This document shows, one piece after another, positions 11,103 through 20,116 of a stretch of DNA of 64,000 nucleotides. A model generated the notes under the pieces. The model saw only the letters and a program-made list of their open reading frames with translations. It ran no database searches and was not told the DNA's origin. Both the position numbers and the translations under genes were made by a program. The stretch comes from Candidatus Obscuribacterales bacterium (GTDB taxonomy: Bacteria; Cyanobacteriota; Vampirovibrionia; Obscuribacterales; Obscuribacteraceae): positions 42,796 through 106,795 of the forward strand of contig JAGVKB010000075.1 in NCBI GenBank assembly GCA_020050835.1, read 5' to 3'. Position 1 is the first letter of the stretch. Every line of letters begins with the position of its first letter.

Positions 11103-13451
11103 GTGTCCAGACGCCGATCAGCTAAGAAGCAACATAAAGCCGGTGGGCTCTTGAGTTTCATCGCTAAATCCTGCAAGGCGGCTTTTGTGCTGGCCGTCGT
11201 CGCTCTGGCTGTCGGTGGTGGCTACCTGGGCGCTTCGGTCTGGAAGCAGTTGCAAGATGTTCCGGATGTGGCAATTGTTGAGCGCTATGAGCCGATTGAA
11301 GCGATTCAGCTATTCGATCGCAACGACCATCTCGTCTGTACAGTCGAAGGGGATGAGGACAGGCGAGTCGTGCCGCTCACTCAAGTCTCGCCGCAGATGC
11401 AACATGCAATCCTGGCAGCTGAAGACCATCACTTTTACGAGCATCACGGCATCAACCCGGTAAGCATCTTTCGGGCGATGATGGTGAACCTGCAGGCTGG
11501 ACACGTTAAGGAAGGCGGCTCTACCATTACACAGCAGCTGGTGAAGAATCTCTTTTTCAATGAAGCGGGAAGAACGGTCGACCGCAAAGTCAAAGAAGCC
11601 TTTGTTGCCTACGAGCTGGAGAGGCGTTATCCCAAGGAGAAGATTCTCGAGCTGTATCTCAATCAGGTTTATTTCGGCAACGGTGGATACGGCATCGAGC
11701 GGGCCGCTTCTCGCTATTTCGATAAAAGTGCCGCGCGGCTGTCGCTTGCCGAATCGGCATTTCTGGCTGGGCTGGTCAAAGCACCTTCCGAGTTGAGCAC
11801 CGACCGCAGCGCTGCTGTCGCTCGCCAGCAGGAGATTCTTGAAAAGATGGTGGAATATGGCTACATCACCGCCAAACAAGCTCAAGAGGCGAAGCAAGAA
11901 AAGCTGGTTTTCAAACGAGGCGTCAATCCGCTGCAACGATATCCTTACTATGTCAGTTACGTGCTGCAGCTGTTGCGCGATCGTTTCAGCCAAGCTGAGA
12001 TGCGGCGCCAGGGCTTGCGCGTTTACACCAATCTTGATCCGGTCGCTCAGCAGCTTGGCGAGCAAATCTTGGGTGAAAGCATCAAGAAAGCGCCAAAAGG
12101 CGTTACTCAGGGTGCATTGGTTTCAGTTTCAGTCTCCGATGGAGCGGTGCTCTCTCTGGTCGGTGGCGTCGGTGATTTCTGGAAAAATCAATGGAACAGA
12201 GCCACAAACCCGCATACTGCTGGATCTTCATTCAAGCCGTATGTTTATCTCACTGCCTTTGTCAAAGGCACTCTCAACCCGGGAAGTACGATCGCCGACG
12301 ATCCGCTCGTTGTGAAGCAGCCCTGGGGGCTGCCGGACTATTGTCCGAAGAATTTCGACCATAAGTTCCTCGGAAAGATACCGGTTAAGCGTGCCCTCGC
12401 GATGTCTCGCAACGTCTGCTCGGTGCGCATCGCCCAGCTGGTCAGTATCGATAGTGTGGTCGAGACCGCCCGGTTGGCTGGTGTTACTTCCAAGCTGGAC
12501 CCCAACCTTTCACTGGCATTGGGCAGCTCGGCTGTCTCTCCGCTCGAGCAGGCTGGTGCTTACGCCACGTTCGCCCGCGGCGGAGTAGCCATACGCCCGC
12601 AAGTAATCAGACGAATCGAAAACAACAAGGGGCAGGTAATCGAGGTTTTCGAACCGAGAGTGGACAAGGTATTCGAGCCGGAGCCGGTAGCCGAACTGCT
12701 TGAATGTCTCCAGGAAGTGGTGAAGTCGGGAACCGGTACTCAAGCCCGGTTGCCCGACAGACCTGCCGCCGGCAAGACCGGCACGGCTGACGAATCGAAA
12801 GACATCTGGTTCATCGGCTTCACGCCCGATTTAGTGACTGCGCTCTGGGCTGGCAATGACGAAAATCTGCCGATTCAGGGAGCGCATGTCACCGGCGGCG
12901 ATATCATGGCCAAAATCTGGAAGAGTTACAATGTCGCCTACTATGAGAAGCATCCGAGTCCACCTGGTTCTTTCCTTTCACCGACCAAGGTGGTCGAAGA
13001 GGAGAAGCGGAAGGAAGACGAGCAACAGCTTAAGGAGCAACAGTCTCAGGAAACGGAATTGTTGCCGTCTCCCAACTTGACTCCGGCTGACACGCCGGTT
13101 GGCCTTCCCGGCAATGGCGGCAGCGAGCCAGGCGCAAGCGGACGGCTGCCGGCGCCTGACTCGGGACAAGCACCGTTGCCAGTGCCCGGGCTTTCGCCTT
13201 CGCCAGCAACGACTCCAGCCGGCTCCGTGCCTGCTCCGGCGCCGGCTGGAGTCGCTCCGTTTTCCGGACCCTTGCACACTCAGCCGCAAGCTCCGCCGGG
13301 CGCACCCGAAATGGTTCCGCATCCGCTTAGACCGGGACCTACATTAATGATGCAAATTCCCGAAGGCGGCGCCGCGCAGCAAGCCGAGTCCCCAGCTGGA
13401 AGCCCGGCTACAATTCTTGATACACGCAAAGGCGTTACTACCTTTCGCTAG
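11103..13451 (+). CDS. Class A penicillin-binding protein (PBP1A-like)
   Basis: Bifunctional peptidoglycan synthase: glycosyltransferase plus DD-transpeptidase, anchored in the inner membrane. 782 residues. One membrane segment lies at about 25-48. The GT51 domain carries EDHHFYEHHG (catalytic E107) and GGSTITQQLVKN. The transpeptidase domain has SxxK at S375-K378, the SRN motif and KTGTAD with K558. After about residue 630 comes a low-complexity tail rich in E/Q and then P/G/A/S, probably extracytoplasmic and disordered. The start is GTG at 11103; a GGAAGG lies 16 bases upstream, longer than ideal, so the exact start is uncertain. A TATAAT box sits about 70 bases upstream. Confidence 0.95.
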   Translation: MSRRRSAKKQHKAGGLLSFIAKSCKAAFVLAVVALAVGGGYLGASVWKQLQDVPDVAIVERYEPIEAIQLFDRNDHLVCTVEGDEDRRVVPLTQVSPQMQHAILAAEDHHFYEHHGINPVSIFRAMMVNLQAGHVKEGGSTITQQLVKNLFFNEAGRTVDRKVKEAFVAYELERRYPKEKILELYLNQVYFGNGGYGIERAASRYFDKSAARLSLAESAFLAGLVKAPSELSTDRSAAVARQQEILEKMVEYGYITAKQAQEAKQEKLVFKRGVNPLQRYPYYVSYVLQLLRDRFSQAEMRRQGLRVYTNLDPVAQQLGEQILGESIKKAPKGVTQGALVSVSVSDGAVLSLVGGVGDFWKNQWNRATNPHTAGSSFKPYVYLTAFVKGTLNPGSTIADDPLVVKQPWGLPDYCPKNFDHKFLGKIPVKRALAMSRNVCSVRIAQLVSIDSVVETARLAGVTSKLDPNLSLALGSSAVSPLEQAGAYATFARGGVAIRPQVIRRIENNKGQVIEVFEPRVDKVFEPEPVAELLECLQEVVKSGTGTQARLPDRPAAGKTGTADESKDIWFIGFTPDLVTALWAGNDENLPIQGAHVTGGDIMAKIWKSYNVAYYEKHPSPPGSFLSPTKVVEEEKRKEDEQQLKEQQSQETELLPSPNLTPADTPVGLPGNGGSEPGASGRLPAPDSGQAPLPVPGLSPSPATTPAGSVPAPAPAGVAPFSGPLHTQPQAPPGAPEMVPHPLRPGPTLMMQIPEGGAAQQAESPAGSPATILDTRKGVTTFR

Positions 13452-13542
13452 TAAAGAAGCTGGCAGTGTTCAAACCGGTCCGGCATCTTGAAAGCTTGCC
13501 GGGTAATTGAAAGGCTTGCTGATAAAGCAAAAGGAGCTCTCT

Positions 13543-13953
13543 GTGACCGCAAAGCCCGACTTGAAAACTGATGATCTGGCTTTTGACAGCTCAAAGGCAG
13601 CGCCGATGACGCGCAAGGCGTCCCGGGCTTTTCGGATCTGGATAGCGGTAGTAATTTGTGTGCTGGCGGCGCTCTGGGTAGAGACGAGCAAAACGACGCA
13701 TCAAACTTACAACTTGTTCCTGAGCGGCGATTCGCAGGTGCTGGGAGCGGCCGTAATCGTCGATGGCAAGCTGTGCGGAGCGATGTCCGGCTCAGGCAGC
13801 AGCGGGCTGGGCGGTTCTATTTATTATGGTCGCGTCAGCAACGGTCGCCATAAGATTGAAGTCCGGAAGCAGGGCTTCACCCCGTTGGTAAAAGAGATAG
13901 ATATGCACGGAGAGGACTACATCAGCGTGGACCTGAATCCGACAAAGCTATAA
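13543..13953 (+). CDS. Small membrane-anchored protein with PEGA-like domain
   Basis: 136 residues of unknown function. A short cytoplasmic N-terminus is followed by one hydrophobic segment (WIAVVICVLAALWV) and an extracytoplasmic beta-rich part ending in GRHKIEVRKQGFTPLVKEI, the pattern of PEGA-type surface domains. GTG at 13543 was chosen because AAGGAG lies 6 bases upstream; an in-frame TTG at 13507 has no such site. It lies 91 bp after the PBP gene and 42 bp before the nucleoside transporter, so all three may be cotranscribed. Confidence 0.75.
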   Translation: MTAKPDLKTDDLAFDSSKAAPMTRKASRAFRIWIAVVICVLAALWVETSKTTHQTYNLFLSGDSQVLGAAVIVDGKLCGAMSGSGSSGLGGSIYYGRVSNGRHKIEVRKQGFTPLVKEIDMHGEDYISVDLNPTKL

Positions 13954-13995
13954 ACTTGTTGCCCAGGGACGGCTTTCGCTTTGGAGGTTTACTCA

Positions 13996-15294
13996 ATGGC
14001 CGAATCCAAGTGGATTGGCCTGCTGGGCGTAGGCGCGATCCTGGGCGTATCGCTCTTGATGTCCAACAACCGCAAGGCGATTAATTATCGATTGGTTGTC
14101 TCCGGTCTGATTTTGCAGTTGTGCATGGCGCTGTTTGTCCTCAAGGTAGAATTCGGCCAGCAATTGTTCCGGCAGATTGGCGACGGCATTACAGCGCTGC
14201 TTCACTTTTCGGATGCCGGAGCCGGCTTTGTATTCGGTCCGCTGGTAAGGAATCCGGAAGATCTCGTCAAGCTTTTCGGTCCCGGCTCCGACTATATCTT
14301 TGCCTTCCGCGTAGTCCCGACGATCATTTTCGTCTCCAGTCTGGTCAGCATCTCGTACTTCCTGGGGATCATGCAGAAGGTGGTGCAGGTGGTGGCACGG
14401 GTGGTGGCGCTGATTATGGGCGCGAGCGGGAGCGAGGCGCTCTCCAATGCCGCCAGTGTTTTTGTCGGGCAGGTAGAGTCCCAGCTTTTAATCCGCCCGT
14501 ATGTTGCTTCCATGACGATGTCCGAGCTGCTGGCCTCCATGTCCGGCTCGATGGCCTGCGTGGCAGGCGGTGTGTTGGCCGTTTATATCGGTCTGGGTAT
14601 CAAAGCGAGCTATCTTTTGACGGCAAGCATCATGGCTGCTCCTGGCGCCCTGGTTATCTCCAAGATAGTTTGGCCTGAAACGGAAGAATCGAAGACCAAG
14701 GGCAAAGTTCAAATAGAAGTGAAGCGTACCAACGCCAACTTGATTGATGCCGCCGCGCACGGCGCTTCCGATGGGCTTAGAATCGGGCTGAACGTCGTTG
14801 CGATGCTGATCGCTTTTATTGCCTTGATCGAGCTTGGTGACGGCTGTCTGGGCTTGCTGGGAAAACAACTGTTTGACTGGGGTTTACGCACCGATGCGCT
14901 CGGTCTCGATCTGTCCCATCTGCGCCTGCGCGATCTGTTTGGATGCATCTTTGCTCCCCTGGCCTGGCTGCTCGGTGTACCCTGGGTCGATGCGCATGTT
15001 GTCGGGCGCTTGATGGGAGAGAAGTTGGTAGTAAATGAATTCGTCGCCTACACTGACTTGTCGGCGATGCTGAAAGGGCTTTCACCGGAGCATATCGGAC
15101 CGCATGCCGAGCGAATAGTCACCTTTGCGCTTTGCGGCTTCGCTAACTTCTCGTCAATCGCTATTCAGATCGGCGGCATCGGTGAGATTGCGCCGACCAG
15201 ACGGCAAGACCTCGCACGGCTCGGCATAAAAGCGCTCATCTGCGGGACAATGGCGAGCTACCTTTCGGCAACCTTGGCGGGGCTGCTGGAGTAA
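13996..15294 (+). CDS. nupC: Concentrative nucleoside transporter, NupC/CNT family
   Basis: Inner-membrane importer of nucleosides driven by H+ or Na+. 432 residues, typical of the family, with about ten hydrophobic segments. CNT signature blocks are readable: the early FVFGPL segment, a helix with GASGSEALSNAASVFVGQ, the MTMSELLASMSGSMACVAGGV stretch, and the C-terminal ALCGFANFSSIAIQIGGIG block. ATG at 13996 has GGAGG 8 bases upstream and is preferred over the in-frame TTG at 13981. It ends 8 bp before the converging molybdoenzyme gene. Confidence 0.93.
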   Translation: MAESKWIGLLGVGAILGVSLLMSNNRKAINYRLVVSGLILQLCMALFVLKVEFGQQLFRQIGDGITALLHFSDAGAGFVFGPLVRNPEDLVKLFGPGSDYIFAFRVVPTIIFVSSLVSISYFLGIMQKVVQVVARVVALIMGASGSEALSNAASVFVGQVESQLLIRPYVASMTMSELLASMSGSMACVAGGVLAVYIGLGIKASYLLTASIMAAPGALVISKIVWPETEESKTKGKVQIEVKRTNANLIDAAAHGASDGLRIGLNVVAMLIAFIALIELGDGCLGLLGKQLFDWGLRTDALGLDLSHLRLRDLFGCIFAPLAWLLGVPWVDAHVVGRLMGEKLVVNEFVAYTDLSAMLKGLSPEHIGPHAERIVTFALCGFANFSSIAIQIGGIGEIAPTRRQDLARLGIKALICGTMASYLSATLAGLLE

Positions 15295-15302
15295 CAGCGG
15301 TG

Positions 15303-16358
15303 CTATCTCACTTCGAGCCTCACCGGCAGGCAGAAATTGAACATGTAGTTTTCACGGTCGGGATCGTGCTCGAGCGGTTGAGTCTCGCCGGTTTCATCGG
15401 TTGCTCTGGCTAGCAGCGTGATTTTTCCCGGAGCCGAGGGGGTCAGCCAGGCGTACTCCCAGAGCTGCCAGGCATAGCGGACCGGCTCTCCAACTAGCTT
15501 GGCTGGTGACCATGAGGCTCCGCCGTCTTGCGAGATTTCGACTTTCGCAACCAGTCGTTCGCCGGCCCAGGCAGCTCCGTTTATGGTCAGCCGGCAATTG
15601 CGCTCCACCGTTTGATTGGGCAGAGGATAAGCGATCTCCGCTTTTACGAGCATGCGCGAAATAGGCACTCGCACTGGATGCCCGTCCTGGCGTTGCCAAA
15701 ATGCATAGTCGGTCGTCTGAAAGTAACCGCCGAAGCTCGTCTCGCTCACTATGATTCTCGAAAGCCACTTGACGGAAGCCATCGCGTACCAGCCGGCAAC
15801 GATCGCGCGCAGAGGAAAGCCGTGCTTGGCAGAGAGCTGCTCGCCGTTCATCTGATAGATAAGCAGCACATCTTTTTCCATCGCCTTTGCAATCGGCAAG
15901 CTGCGAGCGAAGTGAATCGGACCGGGCGGCTTAGGCTCCTCTTTCACTTCACCGCAGTCGGCTCCTTCCAGAATCACTTCCGCTGCCGTCGCTTGTACGC
16001 CTGCCAGGTTAAGCAGGTCCGCAAGCGATATGCCGGTCCAGGCGGCAGTGCTTGCACCGCCCAGCTCCCACTTAACCCCTTTGACCGGCGGCGTAAGGAA
16101 AATGCGATTGTTGCCGGCGCATTCCAAAGTCGAGGTCAGCGTTCTTGTCGGCATTGACTTGATGTCATCGAGCGTCAGCTCGAGCGGTTTGTCAACGGCG
16201 CCCTCCACCTTCAGCCGCCAGCTGTCGCTGTCAATCTCTGGCACTGCAAAATGATTGCGAACGTAGAATCTGCCGTTCGGAGTAATCAGTCCATCGAGCC
16301 GGTTAAATGGATACTCCAGAACCTCCGGGTCGTCGGAGAGAACAATCGGGTCCGACAT
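15303..16358 (-). CDS. Sulfite-oxidase-fold molybdopterin-dependent oxidoreductase
   Basis: Molybdenum-cofactor enzyme of the sulfite oxidase/YedY superfamily, 351 residues. The Mo-pterin domain contains the conserved cysteine ligand C80 in LECAGNNR, then EGADCGEVKE, LIYQMNGEQLSAKHGFPLRAIVAGWY, and the pterin-binding KWLSRI segment. The C-terminal part (about 240-345) is the Mo-co dimerization beta-sandwich (NGAAWAGERLVAKVEISQDGG). No Tat signal or heme domain is visible, so it is predicted to be cytoplasmic with an unknown partner. ATG at 16358 is preferred because GGGGAG sits 8 bases upstream; an upstream GTG at 16367 would overlap that site. Divergent from cstA with a 216-bp shared upstream region. 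Confidence 0.9.
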   Translation of the reverse strand: MSDPIVLSDDPEVLEYPFNRLDGLITPNGRFYVRNHFAVPEIDSDSWRLKVEGAVDKPLELTLDDIKSMPTRTLTSTLECAGNNRIFLTPPVKGVKWELGGASTAAWTGISLADLLNLAGVQATAAEVILEGADCGEVKEEPKPPGPIHFARSLPIAKAMEKDVLLIYQMNGEQLSAKHGFPLRAIVAGWYAMASVKWLSRIIVSETSFGGYFQTTDYAFWQRQDGHPVRVPISRMLVKAEIAYPLPNQTVERNCRLTINGAAWAGERLVAKVEISQDGGASWSPAKLVGEPVRYAWQLWEYAWLTPSAPGKITLLARATDETGETQPLEHDPDRENYMFNFCLPVRLEVR

Positions 16359-16574
16359 TACTGGCACTCCCCATCTCCGGTGTAGCTATATCTCGCCAGC
16401 CAAGTATAACCGGTATCTCTGCTAGAGCCTGGCTTCGCTGGCTTTGTTGAAATCGCTATAACTTTCCGGCCGTTCAATTTGCAAATATTCATCAAGTTGA
16501 GCGGTAGTTGCCTGGCGGCTATCGTCCGGATTTAGCTGTAGGATCATCAGGTCGTAACTTCTCAGAGGTGTCTG

Positions 16575-18671
16575 GTGCCGATAGTACTTGGCCGGGCTGC
16601 GCGCTCGGTAATCTGGTTGTTGATCGCCTGCATCGGTGCAATTTCGCTCGGCGTAATTGCAATCACGCGCAACGAGCAGATCAATGCGCTCTGGCTGGTG
16701 TCGGCAGCGCTGGCAACCTTTGCCGTCGGCTATCGCTTCTACAGCCGAATCATCGCTGAGAAAGTATTCGAGCTTAATGACGAGCGCACCACTCCAGCCG
16801 TTGAAATTAATGACGGGCGGGACTTCGTGCCCACTCACAAATGGGTGGCCTTCGGCCATCATTTTGCAGCGATCGCCGGTGCCGGACCGCTGGTCGGTCC
16901 AATCCTGGCTGCTCAATTCGGTTATCTTCCCGGCACTCTCTGGATCATCATCGGAGTCGTGCTGGCTGGCGCAGTTCAGGATTTTGTCATTCTCTGTGCG
17001 TCGTTGCGCTTACGCGGTAAATCGCTCGGGCAGATGGCCAAAGAGTTGATCGGCCCGCTGGCCGGCGTGGTGGCGCTGGTGAATATCCTGCTGATCATGG
17101 TGATACTGATGGCGGTGCTGGCCCTGGTCGTTGTCAATGCATTGAAATCCAGCCCCTGGGGTTCATTTACGCTTCTGATGACCGTTCCGATTGCAATCTT
17201 CGTCGGCTTGTACATGCGTTACTTCAGACCGGAGAAAGTCTTCGAGGGCTCTGCGCTCGGTGTAATTCTGACAATTCTTGCCGTCTTTGCCGGTAAATGG
17301 GTGGCTGACAGCCCGGCGCTGGCCGGCTACTTTACTCTCAGCGGTACTCAGCTTTCGATTGCCGTGATGACTTACGGCTTTGTCGCTTCGGTGCTGCCGG
17401 TCTGGTTCTTGCTGGCTCCGCGGGACTATCTTTCGGCCTTTCTCAAGGTAGGCACGATTGTGCTTTTGGCTGCCGGCATTCTGGCGATTCGTCCGGTCTT
17501 GCAGATGCCACCACTGACGGTGTTCGTTAACGGGCAGGGACCGCTGTTTACAGGCAGCATCTTTCCGTTCTGCTTCATTACAATTGCTTGCGGCGCTATC
17601 TCCGGGTTTCACTCTCTGGTGTCTTCGGGAACCACGCCTAAAATGCTCTCGCGCGAATCTCACGCCCGGCCGATCGGATACGCCGGCATGCTTTGCGAGG
17701 CGACGGTGGCCATCATGGCCATTATCGCCGCGTCGGTTCTGCAGCCAGGCACCTACTTCGCCATCAACAGTCCGGCCGGTGTAGTGGGCAAAGTGCCGGC
17801 CCAGGCCGCCTCGGTGATCAGCTCTTGGGGCTATCCGGTCTCGGTTGGTGAAATGGAGCAGTTGGCTGCCGATGTCGGCGAAACGACTTTATGGGGAAGA
17901 ACCGGTGGCGGCCCGACGCTGGCCGTGGGAATGGCGCATATCTTCTCCCGTTTCGTAGGCGGTGCCGGCCAGCTGGCGTTCTGGTATCACTTCGCAATCA
18001 TGTTCGAGGCCTTGTTTATTTTGACCTGTCTGGACGCGGGCACCAGGGTTGGCCGCTTTCTGTTGCAGGACTTTCTGGGGTTAATCTGGAAGCCGCTCGG
18101 CAGAACCGCCTGGTATCCCGGTGTCATTTTGAGCTCGGCTCTCGTTGTCGCTGGTTGGGGCTACTTCCTCTATCAAGGCGTGGTCGATCCGCTGGGTGGT
18201 ATCAATAGTCTCTGGCCTCTATTCGGCATCGCCAATCAATTGTTGGCGGTGCTCGCGCTCTGTGTCGGAACAACGATGATCATTCGCATCGGCAAAGCGC
18301 GCTGGTGCTGGATTACCTTGCTGCCGCTTGGTTGGTTGCTTACTGTCACAATGACGGCCGGAATTCTCAAGGTGTTCAGTCCGTTGCCCAAACTTGGATT
18401 TCTTGCGCATGCTGCGATGTTGCAAGCAAAAATAGCCACTGGCGCCTTGCCGGCAGCCGAGCTGAACACTACCCGCACGCTTATCTTCAACGATCAACTC
18501 GATGCCTTCATGGGATTGCTGTTCATGGTATTGGTGATAATCATTTTGGTTGAAGCGTTCCGCTCCTGGTTTCGTCCTGCCGCGGCGCAACCGGAGCCGG
18601 TTGCACCGCATGCAGGCAGCAGCGAGCCGCGCCAACCGGAAGGAGAGATTGGTCCGGCTCGCTGCTGCTAA
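16575..18671 (+). CDS. cstA: Carbon starvation protein CstA family transporter
   Basis: Large polytopic membrane protein of the CstA family, which imports peptides or pyruvate and is often induced on carbon limitation. 698 residues, about 16-18 hydrophobic segments. Family blocks are seen: [18 protein letters not shown] near the N-terminus, [23 protein letters not shown], the GAVQDF motif, and [14 protein letters not shown] in the middle. GTG at 16575 follows AGAGG with good spacing. The last 30 or so residues are a polar tail. It is transcribed divergently from the molybdoenzyme. Confidence 0.95.
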   Translation: MPIVLGRAARSVIWLLIACIGAISLGVIAITRNEQINALWLVSAALATFAVGYRFYSRIIAEKVFELNDERTTPAVEINDGRDFVPTHKWVAFGHHFAAIAGAGPLVGPILAAQFGYLPGTLWIIIGVVLAGAVQDFVILCASLRLRGKSLGQMAKELIGPLAGVVALVNILLIMVILMAVLALVVVNALKSSPWGSFTLLMTVPIAIFVGLYMRYFRPEKVFEGSALGVILTILAVFAGKWVADSPALAGYFTLSGTQLSIAVMTYGFVASVLPVWFLLAPRDYLSAFLKVGTIVLLAAGILAIRPVLQMPPLTVFVNGQGPLFTGSIFPFCFITIACGAISGFHSLVSSGTTPKMLSRESHARPIGYAGMLCEATVAIMAIIAASVLQPGTYFAINSPAGVVGKVPAQAASVISSWGYPVSVGEMEQLAADVGETTLWGRTGGGPTLAVGMAHIFSRFVGGAGQLAFWYHFAIMFEALFILTCLDAGTRVGRFLLQDFLGLIWKPLGRTAWYPGVILSSALVVAGWGYFLYQGVVDPLGGINSLWPLFGIANQLLAVLALCVGTTMIIRIGKARWCWITLLPLGWLLTVTMTAGILKVFSPLPKLGFLAHAAMLQAKIATGALPAAELNTTRTLIFNDQLDAFMGLLFMVLVIIILVEAFRSWFRPAAAQPEPVAPHAGSSEPRQPEGEIGPARCC

Positions 18672-18721
18672 TCTTTGATAAGTAATCATCGTATAATTGT
18701 GAATTGACCGAAAGTTTTTTG

Positions 18722-18751
18722 TTGCACTCAATCAAAATGTGGCAATATAAA
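18722..18751 (+). promoter_or_regulatory. Candidate promoter for the metal-binding pair
   Basis: TTGCAC (18722-18727), an 18-base spacer and TATAAA (18746-18751), about 70 bases upstream of the Cys-rich protein. No clear CueR- or CsoR-type dyad is evident in the spacer. Confidence 0.45.
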
Positions 18752-18822
18752 GTAGGTTAGGAAGATTGTATGTTGACAAGCCGACGGTCCTGCAGGCGGT
18801 TCCAAAGTAGAGCTGGCGAGTG

Positions 18823-19185
18823 ATGATCTCGGGATTCAAGAAAGCAGCACTTTATTTGATTCTGGCCGTTGCCATCTGGGGCGGCATTACGCCGCGCTTG
18901 CTTCCTTGCTCTCCGGATGCGGCAATGGCTTGTTGCGTGCAGGATACTGAGCAATGCGCAATGGATGTGGATTGCTGCCAATGCGAATCTTCGCCGGCGC
19001 GGGATGCTTCTGTTCCAGTTGCAGTCAAACCGCCCAGGCAGATTGAACTGCCAGTCGGTGTGACATTTTCCATGGTTCCCCCAGTCGCAGACCTGATTGC
19101 AGCCGACTTTTCCAGTTTGCGCCAGGTCAGCTTGAAATGGAAACCACCGAAGATCTACCTTCTCAATCGCTCACTTCTGATTTAA
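18823..19185 (+). CDS. Small exported Cys-rich protein, putative metal binding
   Basis: About 120 residues, not assigned to a named family. The N-terminus is a signal peptide or anchor (LYLILAVAIWGGI), followed by a cluster of seven cysteines (PC, ACC, QC, DCCQC) in about 30 residues and a Pro-rich remainder. The CC/CxC pattern suggests metal coordination. It sits 80 bp before the copper-storage-like gene, on the same strand and behind the same likely promoter, so a role in copper or heavy-metal handling is inferred. ATG at 18823 is taken as the start; a GTG lies one codon earlier. Confidence 0.6.
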   Translation: MISGFKKAALYLILAVAIWGGITPRLLPCSPDAAMACCVQDTEQCAMDVDCCQCESSPARDASVPVAVKPPRQIELPVGVTFSMVPPVADLIAADFSSLRQVSLKWKPPKIYLLNRSLLI

Positions 19186-19265
19186 GAACTCTCCTGCCTC
19201 AAGCATTAACTTCCGCACTCTGTGAGGCGGACGGTACTTGTATTCACAAATTAGGAGAGATTGTT

Positions 19266-19676
19266 ATGAACCGTATTATCACGTTGTTCTTCCTGTTGAC
19301 CATGCTTCTGTCCGGTTTCGGGACTACACTCAGCGCTTCTGCCGAAGGAGCCAAAGGTGGAATGTCCTGTCAATCGGTTTGCAGCTCCTGCGCAGCAAAG
19401 TGTGAAAAGACGCTGGCTTACTGCAAAAAGAAAGGTGGCAAGCATGTCGAAAAGGCGCATCTAACTGCAATTCAAGATTGCATAGCGACTTGCAAATTAA
19501 GCGATGACTTCATGAAACGAGGTTCCGCCATGATGAGCAAGGCTTGCGAGCTGTGTAAAGAAGCTTGCCTCAAGTGTGCTGAGGCTTGCGAAACCTTCAA
19601 AGGCGACAAGACTATGAAGGATTGCGCCGATGAATGCCGCAAGTGCGCGGCCTCTTGCGAGAAGATGTCCAGCTAG
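19266..19676 (+). CDS. Exported four-helix copper-binding protein (Csp/DUF326-like)
   Basis: 136 residues with a clear signal peptide ending near SASAEG, then a helical mature part with 16 cysteines in CxxC/CxxxC spacing (SCxxVCxxCxxxC, CxxxC, ACxxCxxxCxxCxxxC, CxxxCxxCxxxC). This is the pattern of the Csp copper-storage four-helix bundles, which bind many Cu(I) ions inside the bundle through Cys thiolates. A signal peptide implies periplasmic storage, as for Csp1 and unlike cytosolic Csp3. ATG at 19266 has AGGAG 8 bases upstream. The gene is followed by a strong terminator. Copper is inferred from the family and has not been shown here. Confidence 0.85.
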   Translation: MNRIITLFFLLTMLLSGFGTTLSASAEGAKGGMSCQSVCSSCAAKCEKTLAYCKKKGGKHVEKAHLTAIQDCIATCKLSDDFMKRGSAMMSKACELCKEACLKCAEACETFKGDKTMKDCADECRKCAASCEKMSS

Positions 19677-19700
19677 CAAGAGCGGATGCTCAAGTCGAGT

Positions 19701-19730
19701 GCGGGGGCCGATCTGTCGGCTCCCGCCTTT
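19701..19730 (+). terminator. Rho-independent terminator after the copper module
   Basis: An 11-bp GC-rich stem (GCGGGGGCCGA/TCGGCTCCCGC, one wobble pair) with a TCTG tetraloop, followed by CTTTACTT. It lies 24 bp after the copper-storage gene stop. Confidence 0.75.
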
Positions 19731-20116
19731 ACTTGTAATCGAACTGTTGCGGCAGATGCGGGCGAAGCTTGGGCCAAGATTGGCGATAGCCAGGTAGAGC
19801 TTCACGCCGAGATCTGGTGACTGGTCGGGAGTTAGGTTGACTGCAGCCGGCCGGCGATCGCATTTTCGTAAGTCTGACATGTGGAGTTCTGTGTGGAATG
19901 CAATCTTCGCGACCAGATTAATTTGGCTTGAAACCAAGCCGGATAAGGTGCTAGTCGCCTCGTGAGCCGGAATTTGGTCGGACGATTCCAATGTTGTGTC
20001 TAGAATTGCTGAATTTCGTATATGAGCAACTAGATAGTTAGCTGTATCCCCCACCGATGAACACCGGCGCTAGCTTCAAATGAGGAAACTAACGTGTAAG
20101 AGTAAACCTGGTCGCA
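19731..20116. other. Gene-free stretch upstream of the 872-aa gene
   Basis: 386 bases with no convincing gene. A minus-strand open frame here overlaps the copper-storage gene antisense and shows no family features. No strong promoter or ribosome site was recognised ahead of the ATG at 20117. Confidence 0.5.

Noticed and set aside
11310..12065. 251-aa minus-strand open frame
   Set aside because: Antisense to the penicillin-binding protein glycosyltransferase domain.
19497..20054. 185-aa minus-strand open frame
   Set aside because: Overlaps the copper-storage gene and its terminator antisense, with no ribosome site and no recognisable features.
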